64,000 nt of DNA from Myxococcales bacterium (GTDB lineage Bacteria; Myxococcota_A; UBA9160; UBA4427): positions 21,823 to 85,822 of the forward strand of contig JADFNE010000012.1 in assembly GCA_022563535.1 (NCBI GenBank), in the 5' to 3' direction. The position numbers and the translations under genes were made by a program. Below, piece by piece: positions 52,385-60,961 of the stretch (positions are counted from its first letter, which is position 1; each line of letters opens with the position of its first letter). The notes under the pieces were generated by a model. It was not told the DNA's origin and ran no database searches. It saw only the letters and a program-made list of their open reading frames with translations.

Positions 52385-52614
52385 ACCGCTGAAAATCGCG
52401 ACAGAGGCCCAGAAAATGGGCGCGTGCCCCGGGGTTGCTCCCCTGGAACCCGACCCAAGGCTCCCGATTGCCCGTGTCGGACTCGTGCGAAGTGCGCAAT
52501 CCTTACTCGCATCTTCCCGAATCTGATCCCCGTGTAGCCTGCGGCTTTTGGGTCAATCCGTGATAAGGTTCGGCGCCCGAAGCGCGTGCCCAATTGAAAC
52601 GAAAGGAATGCCCC

Positions 52615-53007
52615 ATGTCGGAACAGCCGAATCTGGTTGCCGAAATGAACCCCGAACTAGACAACCTATACCGGGAAGAGTCGTTTACGGATCTCAAAAT
52701 CGCTCAAATTCGCCGACTCACCCCGGTGAAACCCGACGGCACGCAAGACGATTCGCGACCTGTAATCTTCATTGGCGAAACCCAGCTGATGTCCGCCCGG
52801 GGCCCGCTGCCAATCCAGACACCCATCGAAGCAGCTGACATCAAAGAGGCGTTCGAGAAATTTCCAGTGGCGATCAACGCCGCAGTCGAGCGGATGATCG
52901 ATGAAGCCAAGGAAATGCAACGCCAGGAAGCTTCCCGCATCGTGGTTCCCGGCCAGGGATCAGGCGGGTTGAGCGTACCCCCCGGCGGGAAGATCACGCT
53001 TCGCTAA
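52615..53007 (+). CDS. Small cytoplasmic protein of unknown function
   Basis: A 130-residue soluble protein without signal or membrane segment. The core reads LYREESFTDLKIAQIRRLTP, VKPDGTQDDSRPVIFIGETQ, LMSARGPLPIQTPIEAADIK and EAFEKFPVAINAAVERMIDE, ending in RIVVPGQGSGG. The FIGETQLMSARGPLPIQ strand-turn resembles a family of uncharacterised short proteins in deltaproteobacterial genomes, as far as I can recall. AAAGGAATG precedes the ATG at 52615. It lies between a small membrane protein gene and the end of the convergent rhomboid gene. No function can be given. Confidence 0.65.
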   Translation: MSEQPNLVAEMNPELDNLYREESFTDLKIAQIRRLTPVKPDGTQDDSRPVIFIGETQLMSARGPLPIQTPIEAADIKEAFEKFPVAINAAVERMIDEAKEMQRQEASRIVVPGQGSGGLSVPPGGKITLR

Positions 53008-53062
53008 CCGTCCGCTAAGGAAGCACTGCGAAGCAGCGTAATCCTGCTGTTGGGGCCGGGGT

Positions 53063-55387
53063 CTAAGCGTCTGGATCCTCGGTCCCACCGAGGACCTCGA
53101 GGTGGTACTGCTCGAGCCCCGCAAAGACTTGGAAGGGCGCTCCCGTCGCCGCGTTGAAATTGGGCAGCGGGGCCGCGTTGCTGAATCGAAGCAGGTTTGC
53201 AAGCAAGGTCCGGAAAGCCTCCAACTGATTCGCTGCGCCCTCGGTGAGCTGTGCCGGATCGAACCGATCGCTGCGCATCCGGATGACCTTCATGGGTTCG
53301 CCCGCGGCCTGCCAGTTGACGATCAGATCGATCAAAACGACGGGCTTTTCGCCGAGACCCTGAATCGCCGCTGCGGCCAATGCCTCGATCCGCTCGTACG
53401 GTAGTCGGGTCTTGTTGCCACCGTCCACTTCGATCACGATTGCCTCGGCCTCGAGTGCGAGTGGGACGGCGCTGCGAATTTTCAGGCTTCGCATTGCGGG
53501 CTCGATGTTGACGGCGGTCGTCGTCTCGTCGCCGTCACTGGATGGCAGATCTACTTCGGTGATGGTGGTCTCGCTATCTTGGTTTGGACGCGAAATGTTT
53601 ACGACGGTGACCGTGTCGTCGAGGATTCCCGCTTCCAACGCAGCCTCTGCGAGGTCGGCAGCGTCGAGTTCGTCGAAGGCTCCGGCCAACTCGTCGCTGA
53701 GATCCTCGATCTGCCCCGGATGGTTCCACTTTTCCTGGGACTCGATGTCACCGGGTCCCGCTGCGAGTTCTTCCTCGAGCTCGTCGATACTGAGTGCCTG
53801 GGGATCGAGGCTGGAAATGGCGTCGTCGTTTTCGTAGCGATCGGAGTTCCGCTCGGCGGGATCGCCCAACTCGAAGTTTGTTTCGGCGTTGGCGTCCACG
53901 CTGGAGTGAGGAGCTGCCTTTGGCGGCGCATCGCTTTGATGAGGCGTCGTGTCCGGCAAGAGCTTGTCACTCAGCTTGTCGAGATCTGCCCGTTCGACCA
54001 CTCCCAGCTGCCCGTCTTCCAGCGCGATTTCCGCCGCGCGGCGGGTCAACTCCGGATCGAGATCACGAGCGATTCGAACGATTCGCTGGGCCATGGCGGT
54101 GGTCAATGGCTTGGTCCCCGAAATGGCTCGGGTCATCGCGGCAATTGCCTCTTCTGCATGACCTGCGTCGAGCAGCGCTTCGCCGATCCGCACGAACAGT
54201 TGGGGATGCGAGGTCAATTTCGTGACTTCTTCGGTCATCGCGAACCAGTTCAAGATCGCCTGCTGCGAGTTCCCGGTCTGCAGATCGTTCTCGACCACAA
54301 ACATCATTGCTTCGACCACGCGAGATGCCTTGCCGAGCTGAGTAGAGACATCCCAAAGGGCCAGGGCTACATCGCGATCCTCCGGCGACCGACGATACTC
54401 TTTGCGCAGCAGTTCAAAGGCTTGCTCGACCTTCCCGGCCTCTCTTGCGAGCATGGCTTTCTCGAGCACACGATTGTCGACCAACTCCTTTGTTTCCTGC
54501 TCTCGATCGATCGACTTGTCTTCGACCTTCAGCACCATCAACACCGCACTCACAAAGGCTCCGAGAGCGAGACCCGCGCCGTGAACGCCGGCCGTGGCGT
54601 TGACGATCTCGAGCGGGGATGACACCCCACGATTCACGGCGTATTCGACCGTCAGCCAAACCGGAAGCAGCAGCCAACTCGGCATCGGGATCATCCCGAA
54701 TGCGCGGGGCGCTCCCGCCGATGGCGACGAACGAACGAAGTACGCGCCCATCAGCGTTGCGATCAGTCCGCTCGTGCCGATCCACGGCATTCCGGTGGCG
54801 CCAAGGTAGTCGAAGTACCCGCTCGCAAAGGCCGTCGTCAGCACTCCGGCGGACGCAAGGCATCCGAACAGCATCGGACCCCAGGCATCTTCGAGGGCGA
54901 TGCCGAGAATGAGCAGCCACACGATCGAGAGAATCAGCGCCAGTTGAGTTTCGTGCACGGCAAAATGCATGATCCAATTGGCGCTTGGCGCATCCTTGGA
55001 GCGAATGCCCAGCCTCCATTTCGGAAGAAGTTGGATGTCAAAAAGTGCCTGTTCGAGCAATTTGTCGAACTCGCGTTGACTGCGGCGCATCAGATGTTCA
55101 GACATCAGCGCGAGGCCCTGCTCCCTGCGCTCTTTAAAAAAGGCCTCGCGACGCGACGCGACGGAGCGGAGGGGAACTACACTGCCAAAGCGTTCATCGA
55201 CTTCCAGGAATTCATTCTCGTCCAGGTATGCGAGAACTTCTTGTCGACTCTGTTCCGCGGACACGGACGCGGCCTGTTGTGCTCCCTGTTGTTGTACATA
55301 GAAGGCAATCAGACCCGCCACGATGGCGTAGGTGATCCAGCTGAATCTTCGGGCAGATCCGTCCGCTTGAGTAACCAGCACAAACAT
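53063..55387 (-). CDS. Rhomboid-like intramembrane protease with TPR and acidic C-terminal extension
   Basis: A 774-residue protein. The rhomboid core occupies about residues 130-290. The catalytic serine lies in MPWIGTSGLIATLMGAYFV (GTSG, Ser206) and the catalytic histidine in NATAGVHGAGLALGAFVSAV (His269). HFAVHETQLALILSIVWLLI precedes them. A further N-terminal helix (ITYAIVAGLIAFYV) and a long hydrophilic segment (about 40-130) come first. After the core, TPR-like helices (EAGKVEQAFELLRKEYRRSP; NWFAMTEEVTKL) span about 300-460. A low-complexity acidic region (about 490-620; DDAISSLDPQALSIDELEEE) and a last domain with IVIEVDGGNKTRLPYERIEA follow. The ATG at 55387 avoids overlap with the divergent DUF3604 gene. 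Probably cleaves membrane proteins and recruits partners by TPRs. Confidence 0.83.
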   Translation of the reverse strand: MFVLVTQADGSARRFSWITYAIVAGLIAFYVQQQGAQQAASVSAEQSRQEVLAYLDENEFLEVDERFGSVVPLRSVASRREAFFKERREQGLALMSEHLMRRSQREFDKLLEQALFDIQLLPKWRLGIRSKDAPSANWIMHFAVHETQLALILSIVWLLILGIALEDAWGPMLFGCLASAGVLTTAFASGYFDYLGATGMPWIGTSGLIATLMGAYFVRSSPSAGAPRAFGMIPMPSWLLLPVWLTVEYAVNRGVSSPLEIVNATAGVHGAGLALGAFVSAVLMVLKVEDKSIDREQETKELVDNRVLEKAMLAREAGKVEQAFELLRKEYRRSPEDRDVALALWDVSTQLGKASRVVEAMMFVVENDLQTGNSQQAILNWFAMTEEVTKLTSHPQLFVRIGEALLDAGHAEEAIAAMTRAISGTKPLTTAMAQRIVRIARDLDPELTRRAAEIALEDGQLGVVERADLDKLSDKLLPDTTPHQSDAPPKAAPHSSVDANAETNFELGDPAERNSDRYENDDAISSLDPQALSIDELEEELAAGPGDIESQEKWNHPGQIEDLSDELAGAFDELDAADLAEAALEAGILDDTVTVVNISRPNQDSETTITEVDLPSSDGDETTTAVNIEPAMRSLKIRSAVPLALEAEAIVIEVDGGNKTRLPYERIEALAAAAIQGLGEKPVVLIDLIVNWQAAGEPMKVIRMRSDRFDPAQLTEGAANQLEAFRTLLANLLRFSNAAPLPNFNAATGAPFQVFAGLEQYHLEVLGGTEDPDA

Positions 55388-55604
55388 ATGTCTATTTCTC
55401 ACCGGTATCGTGTCACGTGAAGTGCGACGGAACAATCACAGTATTGGTTCAGCACGCGAGAGCAAGTCGCGCGCCAAGCCTCATCGGGTTAAGCGGAAAA
55501 ACGGACATGTGGCTAAAGCGAAAACCGGGTTCTGTGCTAATCCTGACCGGATGACTGCGAGCCCGGGCGAGCGTACGAGAGGTCATTCTCGTGGGGCGGC
55601 CCAC

Positions 55605-57671
55605 ATGCAAGGGCCCTGCAGGGCTGTCACACGAATTGGGTGCTTGGCAATTGCCCTCTCTCTTTTGGGTGTTGCCTGTTCGGGTGAACCTGAAAGAGAA
55701 CCCCAAGCACTGCATCCATCCGACGCTTCGGTTCTCATCGATGATTCCGAGGAACGCGCGGCTCCACCCCGTCCACCCACCGGTCTGCGGGATGAGTTCG
55801 GCTTCTCCCCGAGCGCCCATTTCGAAACCGATCAAATGCTGCGCGAGGATCTCGCGGCGATTCGACATCCGTCGGACGGTGGCGGCAAGGCATGGATGGC
55901 TTCGTATCGGCGCGCAGACGGAAGCGCGGGTCCGTTGCAAGCGGGTCAGTTCGGACGCTTCGAGATGGTCTACGAAGCGGGACCGCTGGGAATCGAAGTG
56001 GGAGGACAGCTTCACTTTCAGGTGTCGTCGTTCTGGGAATGGGACTCACCACAGAACCTGGACCCGAACGAACCCGGGTATACCGAAGCTCGGACTGACG
56101 CTCCGGGCGTCGAACTCGAACTGGACTGGTACGGATCCCCACTACTGGCGATCGTCATCCGGGGCCGCAAGCTCGAAGCCGGGGAGCGGATCGAGATCAC
56201 ATACGGCGCCGGTCCACTCGGCGCGAGGGGCGACGGGTATGCCGAACGAGGTGCCCAGCTCTGGTTCGCGGTGGACGGAGACGGCGATGGCGTCCGCAAG
56301 TTCCTGGACAACCCGCCGCGCGTCGACATCGCGCCAGGGCCGGCCGATCAGTTGTTGGTCGTCATGCCCACGAGCCTGCACCCGGGCGAGTCATTTGATG
56401 CGTTCATTTCGATTGTCGATGACCGAGGCAGCGCGGGTGTCCCCTTCGACGGCCTCGTCGAGTTGCAGGTGCCAGCTGAAATCGACCTCCCGACGACCGT
56501 GACATTCGCGGCTTCGGATGCGGGGCGAAAAACGATTTCCGGTGTAGCCAAACGCGCGGGTGTCTACCGCATCGAAGCTCGAGCACGGGCGAGCGGTGCC
56601 CCAGAAAGCGAAACGCTCTTCGCAATGGCGAACCCGATGCTGGTCGAGTCCGGCATCCCCCACGTGCGCTGGGCCGACCTCCACGGACACTCACAGCTCT
56701 CTGACGGAACCGGAACCCCCGACGACTATTTCACTTACGCGCGAGAAATTGCCGGACTCGACATTGTTTCGCTCACTGACCACGATCACTGGGGCGTCCA
56801 GTTCCTCGATGCGCATCCGTGGATGTGGCAACTCATTCGCGACTCCGTCAAAGCCCATCACCAACCTGGAATCTTCATCACCTTGCTGGGATATGAGTGG
56901 ACTAGCTGGATCCATGGCCACCGGCACGTTATCTACTTTGAAGATCGGGGCGAGGTGTACAGCACCATGGACCCCCGGTACGAAACACCCGCACAGCTGT
57001 GGGACGCGCTGCGCGGCCAGGCGGCGCTGACCTTTGCTCATCACTCCGCGGGAGGCCCCGTCGCGACCAACTGGGCGTATCCCCCGGATCCCATTCTCGA
57101 GCCGATTACCGAAATCGTTTCGGTTCACGGCAGCAGCGAAGCCGATGACTCGCCGGGAGGAATCTACGACCCGGTGCCCGGCAATTACGTGCGCGACGTG
57201 CTCGGCATGGGTTACCGGCTCGGTTTCATCGGCAGCGGCGACAGCCACGACGGACACCCGGGCAACGCGCATATCGCCAGCCCGGAAAGTGGTGGACTCG
57301 CAGCGATCTTCACGGAAGAATTGAGTCGCAAGGGCGTTCTCGAAGCCATGCGCGCGCGCAGAACCTATGCGACCAACGGTTCGCGGATCTGGCTTCAGGT
57401 TTCGATCGATGGGCAGCCGATGGGCAGCACCCTCGCGGCGGGATCCGGCGCAGAAACCCAGACCCTGCGCATTCGCGTGATCGGCCACGGTCCAATTTCC
57501 CAAGTCGACATCATCCGTACCGGCATCACTTCAAAGATCGACGTCGGAGGGCAACTCGACTGGTCGCACGAGCGAGAAATTCCCCGACTCGCACCGGGCG
57601 AGTATCACTATGTGCGCGTCATCCTGCGCAATGGAGGGCTCGCCTGGTCGAGTCCGATTTACGCCGACTGA
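55605..57671 (+). CDS. PHP-domain DUF3604-like lipoprotein
   Basis: A 688-residue exported protein. The signal (IGCLAIALSLLGVACSG) ends in a lipobox-like GVAC. The first part (about 60-320) is a beta-rich region of the DUF3604 type (QAGQFGRFEMVYEAGPLGIE). The PHP domain begins at VRWADLHGHSQLSDGTGTPD with the DLHGHS metal motif and continues with IVSLTDHDHWG, GYEWTSWIHGHRHVIY, FAHHSAGGP and FIGSGDSHDGHPGNAH. These are metal-binding His/Asp sets of PHP phosphoesterase-like folds. A C-terminal sheet (WLQVSIDGQPMGSTL; YHYVRVILRNGGLAWSSP) closes it. The start is uncertain: the ATG at 55605 gives the shortest n-region; one at 55551 adds 18 residues. Substrate unknown. It faces the rhomboid gene divergently. 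Confidence 0.84.
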   Translation: MQGPCRAVTRIGCLAIALSLLGVACSGEPEREPQALHPSDASVLIDDSEERAAPPRPPTGLRDEFGFSPSAHFETDQMLREDLAAIRHPSDGGGKAWMASYRRADGSAGPLQAGQFGRFEMVYEAGPLGIEVGGQLHFQVSSFWEWDSPQNLDPNEPGYTEARTDAPGVELELDWYGSPLLAIVIRGRKLEAGERIEITYGAGPLGARGDGYAERGAQLWFAVDGDGDGVRKFLDNPPRVDIAPGPADQLLVVMPTSLHPGESFDAFISIVDDRGSAGVPFDGLVELQVPAEIDLPTTVTFAASDAGRKTISGVAKRAGVYRIEARARASGAPESETLFAMANPMLVESGIPHVRWADLHGHSQLSDGTGTPDDYFTYAREIAGLDIVSLTDHDHWGVQFLDAHPWMWQLIRDSVKAHHQPGIFITLLGYEWTSWIHGHRHVIYFEDRGEVYSTMDPRYETPAQLWDALRGQAALTFAHHSAGGPVATNWAYPPDPILEPITEIVSVHGSSEADDSPGGIYDPVPGNYVRDVLGMGYRLGFIGSGDSHDGHPGNAHIASPESGGLAAIFTEELSRKGVLEAMRARRTYATNGSRIWLQVSIDGQPMGSTLAAGSGAETQTLRIRVIGHGPISQVDIIRTGITSKIDVGGQLDWSHEREIPRLAPGEYHYVRVILRNGGLAWSSPIYAD

Positions 57672-57692
57672 GACAAGACAGAGGCAAGACAC

Positions 57693-58754
57693 ATGACCCC
57701 CGAAGTTTCGGTCCTGCTTCCTGTGTACAACGCCGAGCAAACCCTCGAGACCTGTTTGCGCAGTCTGCTTCGCCAGCGCATGCGCTCCTGGCAGTGTGTT
57801 CTCGTCGACGACGGCTCGACCGATCGGTCCCTCGAACTGGCTCGAAGTTTCGCAGCGCGAGACGCTCGCATCGAGTACATCGAATCCGACCATCGAGGAC
57901 TCGTCGAGAGCTTGAACCTCGGACTCGACCGATGTCGCGCGCCCATTGTGGCGCGCATGGACGCGGACGACTGGATGCACCGGGACCGGCTCGCGGCGCA
58001 ACTCGAAGCGCTGAACGCCGAGCCACAGCTCGCTGGGGTGGGATGCCACGTGCGGATCTTTCCTCGCGGGGTTGCAAACGCAGGCGAGGCTGCGGCCGAA
58101 GAGCGCGCGCTGCCCGGCGAGTCGAAGCAGACGCGAAAGGGTCGCGGCGGCTATGAAGCCTGGCTCAATTCGATTTCGAGTGCTGACGATGTCGCGCGCG
58201 AAGCCTATGTCGAGTGCCCCATCGCCCACCCGACCCTGGCGATTCGGAGCCATGTGCTTCGGGCCCATCGCTACCGGGACATGGGCTGGCCCGAAGACTA
58301 CGACCTGCTGCTGCGATTGCTCGCCGCGGGTGAATCCCTCGCGGTCGTTCCCCGGCGGTTGTTGGCCTGGCGCGACCACGAAGCTCGTCTTTCGCGCTCG
58401 AGTCCACACTACGCCCTCGAGCGTTTCGTCGACTGCAAGGCGCTGCACCTTTCGCGCACACTGCTTCGCGGACGCGACCAATACATTCTCTGGGGCTACG
58501 GAAGTACGGGACGAATGCTCGCGAGGGCGCTCGCGAAACTGGGCCTCACTCCAAACCATATCGTAGAGCTGCATCCGCGGCGGATCGGACAGCAGATCCT
58601 CGGCGCCAAGGTCATTCATCCAGATGATCTGGGATCACTCGGCGTCTGCCCTCTCGTCGTTTCGGTCGCCGGCGCGGGCCCGCGGCGAGAAATTCGACAG
58701 GCGCTTTCGAAGTTGAACTATGTGGAAGGACGCGACTTCGTCTGTGCCGCGTAA
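57693..58754 (+). CDS. Family 2 glycosyltransferase with C-terminal Rossmann-like domain
   Basis: A 353-residue enzyme. Residues about 5-230 are a GT-A GT2 domain: VSVLLPVYNAEQTLETCLRS, CVLVDDGSTDRSLELARSFA, IVARMDADDWMHRDRLAAQL (DADD acidic motif) and DMGWPEDYDLLLRLLAAGES. The last roughly 95 residues (RGRDQYILWGYGSTGRMLAR, ALAKLGLTPNHIVELHPRRI, ILGAKVIHPDDLGSLG, LVVSVAGAGPRREIRQALSK) resemble the NAD/nucleotide-binding domain of small Rossmann proteins with a WGYGSTG glycine loop. This addition is uncommon for GT2 enzymes. GAGGCAAG precedes the ATG. It is convergent with asnS and lies 21 bases after the DUF3604 gene, probably in one transcription unit. Confidence 0.86.
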   Translation: MTPEVSVLLPVYNAEQTLETCLRSLLRQRMRSWQCVLVDDGSTDRSLELARSFAARDARIEYIESDHRGLVESLNLGLDRCRAPIVARMDADDWMHRDRLAAQLEALNAEPQLAGVGCHVRIFPRGVANAGEAAAEERALPGESKQTRKGRGGYEAWLNSISSADDVAREAYVECPIAHPTLAIRSHVLRAHRYRDMGWPEDYDLLLRLLAAGESLAVVPRRLLAWRDHEARLSRSSPHYALERFVDCKALHLSRTLLRGRDQYILWGYGSTGRMLARALAKLGLTPNHIVELHPRRIGQQILGAKVIHPDDLGSLGVCPLVVSVAGAGPRREIRQALSKLNYVEGRDFVCAA

Positions 58755-58760
58755 TCCGAG

Positions 58761-60146
58761 CTAGAAGTTCGCGTTACCCGGCATGCGCGGGAATGGACTG
58801 ATATCGCGAATGTTCGCCATTCCGGTCATGAATTGAACAACTCGCTCGAACCCCAGGCCAAAGCCCGCGTGGGGTACGGTCCCGTGGCGGCGAAGATCGA
58901 GGTACCACCAATATTCTTTCTCGGGCAGTTCGAGGTCGCGAATGCGCTGGAGCAGCTTGTCGTGCCGATGCTCGCGCTGAGAGCCTCCGATGATCTCTCC
59001 AACGCCGGGAACCAGCACATCCAGTGCGCGCACTGTCTTGCCATCGTCGTTCATGTACATGTAGAACGCTTTGATTTGCGCCGGATAGTCGGTGACGATC
59101 ACCGGGCGCTCGACATGCTCTTCGGCGAGAAAACGCTCGTGTTCACTCTGTAGATCGATGCCCCACTGGACGGGAAACTCGAATTTCTTGCTCGAATTTT
59201 CGAGAATCGAGATCGCCTCGGTGTAGGGGATATGCTCAAAGGGACTGTCGATGATGGATTCGAGATTCGCGACGATCCCGGGTGCGATGCGTTTGTCGAA
59301 GAACTCGAAGTCGTCCGGACAAGCGGACATCACATCGCGGAACACGGACTTCAAGAACGATTCCGCCAGATCGGCGAGCCCGGCCAGGTCGCAGAACGCC
59401 ACTTCGGGTTCGACCATCCAAAACTCTGCGAGATGCCGAGCGGTGTTCGAATTTTCTGAACGAAAGGTCGGACCAAAGGTGTAGACCTTCGAATGCGAAA
59501 GGACCGCAATCTCGGCTTCGAGTTGGCCCGAAACGGTGAGATGCGCCTCGCTGCCGAAGAAATCCTTGCTGAAATCGACCTCGCCAGCTTCGTCGCGCGG
59601 CGGATTTTTGGGGTCGAGGGTGGTGACGCGAAACATCTCGCCAGCACCCTCGGCATCGGAGAGGGTAATGATGGGCGAGTGCAAATTGATGAAGCCGCGG
59701 CGCTGGAAGAAGTCGTGGATTGCCATCGTCGCCGCGTTGCGAACTCGCAATACCGCACCGAGGGTGTTGGTGCGGGTGCGGAGATGACCCAGGGTGCGGA
59801 GAAACTCCAGGCTGTGGCGCTTCTTCTGGAGCGGATAGTCGTCTTCGACCGACCCCACCAACTCGACCTTCTCGGCGTGAATCTCGTAGCGCTGGCCCTT
59901 GCCCTGGGATTCGACCAGCTCGCCTTCGATCTCAACAGAGCAGCCGGTGCCGAGGCTGCGCACGCAGCTCTCGTACTCGGCCAACTCGGGACTGGCCACC
60001 GCCTGCAGGCCCGAAAAACAAGATCCGTCCGTAACTTCCAGAAATGACACGTTTTTTGAGTGTCGGACCGTGCGCAGCCAGCCGCGGATCACGACCGTGC
60101 CGCCCGCCGCATCTCGCGCCAAGATCGACTTGATCGAATCGTCCAT
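58761..60146 (-). CDS. asnS: Asparaginyl-tRNA synthetase
   Basis: Charges tRNA-Asn with asparagine. The 461-residue protein has the N-terminal OB fold (VVIRGWLRTVRHSKNVSFLE; GTGCSVEIEGELVESQGKGQ) and the class II core: motif 1 around RNAATMAIHDFFQRRGFINL, motif 2 FGPTFRSENSNTARHLAEFW and motif 3 HAGFGLGFERVVQFMTGMAN. TVSGQLEAEIAVLSHSKVYT and LHSPIITLSDAEGAGEMF fit the Asn/Asp family, and the MVEPEVAFCDL strand is typical of AsnRS. The ATG at 60146 starts the conserved N-terminus; the extra upstream frame overlaps the TetR operator region. A class II AspRS is excluded by the overall motif choice, with moderate to high confidence. Confidence 0.92.
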   Translation of the reverse strand: MDDSIKSILARDAAGGTVVIRGWLRTVRHSKNVSFLEVTDGSCFSGLQAVASPELAEYESCVRSLGTGCSVEIEGELVESQGKGQRYEIHAEKVELVGSVEDDYPLQKKRHSLEFLRTLGHLRTRTNTLGAVLRVRNAATMAIHDFFQRRGFINLHSPIITLSDAEGAGEMFRVTTLDPKNPPRDEAGEVDFSKDFFGSEAHLTVSGQLEAEIAVLSHSKVYTFGPTFRSENSNTARHLAEFWMVEPEVAFCDLAGLADLAESFLKSVFRDVMSACPDDFEFFDKRIAPGIVANLESIIDSPFEHIPYTEAISILENSSKKFEFPVQWGIDLQSEHERFLAEEHVERPVIVTDYPAQIKAFYMYMNDDGKTVRALDVLVPGVGEIIGGSQREHRHDKLLQRIRDLELPEKEYWWYLDLRRHGTVPHAGFGLGFERVVQFMTGMANIRDISPFPRMPGNANF

Positions 60147-60271
60147 GAGCCCGTTCCCCCAAAAGCGCGCCAGTGCGACCACAGTACCGCGCGGCGACCC
60201 AAATGACCCGAATTCGGGCTTTCTCTTGTTTGCCCCTTGCTCAAACCCGGGACTTGACGCTATTGTCACCA

Positions 60272-60289
60272 ACTGACATGTCTGTCAGT
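60272..60289. promoter_or_regulatory. Perfect inverted repeat overlapping the TetR-family start codon
   Basis: ACTGACA and TGTCAGT form an exact seven-base inverted repeat around a four-base spacer. The ATG used by the TetR-type regulator gene starts at the last base of the left arm (60278). TGACA/TGTCA arms at this spacing are common in TetR operators, so autoregulation by the adjacent repressor is a reasonable inference. A TTGACG lies at 60254-60259. Confidence 0.6.
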
Positions 60290-60931
60290 CAAGAAAATCC
60301 AGACGCGGCGACCCAGCCGCCGCGGGCATCCGCCGCGGCGCGCAGTCGTCAGGCCACCCGGGCCCGACTGCTGGAAAGCGGGCGCCTGCTGTTCGCCAAG
60401 CACGGCCTTCACGGCGTGACGACCCACGACATCGCCCACCGGGCCGAGGTCGCTTCTGGAACGTTCTATCTCCATTTCAAGAACAAGCGCGAGGTCTTCC
60501 GCGAAATCGTGGACGGCTCGGTCTCCGAACTCATCGAGCGAATGGACAACGCCGCCCTTCCCTACCTCGACGACTTGAAGCGGACGCTAGACATGCAGGG
60601 TTTCGTCACGGCGCAGGCTGAAGCGATGGTGGGATTTGCCGAAGAAAACCGTGAGATGATTCGCATTCTGTTCAGCGCCGATACGGACGCAGCGGCAGTC
60701 GGATCAGACGTCCTCAGCCTGCTGGCTTCTACCGTTGCCGAAGGTCGACGGGAATTGATGGCCGCTGGAGTCGTACCCAGCGATGTCGACGCCGCCGTAC
60801 TGGGCCAGGCCGTCGTCGGGATGTGGGCCCAGGTGCTCTCCTGGTGGAGCGAGGATCCGACGCGGGTCTCGCGCAATGTGCTGATCGAAAGTTTGACCCG
60901 AATTCAACTCTCGGGGACCCATCCAATTTAA
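60278..60931 (+). CDS. TetR/AcrR family transcriptional regulator
   Basis: A 217-residue repressor. The N-terminal HTH reads ATRARLLESGRLLFAKHGLH, then GVTTHDIAHRAEVASGTFYL and HFKNKREVFREIVDGSVSEL, the TetR pattern (TxxxIAxxAGVSxGTFYxHF). The C-terminal ligand-binding half is helical (MVGFAEENREMIRILFSADT; VDAAVLGQAVVGMWAQVLSW). It is followed after 30 bases by the diiron-protein gene on the same strand and likely controls it. An inverted repeat covers the start codon. The long frame upstream of 60278 is not used because the family begins here. The inducer is unknown; relatives of this type often bind fatty acids or hydrophobic compounds. Confidence 0.9.
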   Translation: MSVSQENPDAATQPPRASAAARSRQATRARLLESGRLLFAKHGLHGVTTHDIAHRAEVASGTFYLHFKNKREVFREIVDGSVSELIERMDNAALPYLDDLKRTLDMQGFVTAQAEAMVGFAEENREMIRILFSADTDAAAVGSDVLSLLASTVAEGRRELMAAGVVPSDVDAAVLGQAVVGMWAQVLSWWSEDPTRVSRNVLIESLTRIQLSGTHPI

Positions 60932-60961
60932 ACCAAGCGCCAAACCCAAAGGCCTAACCCA

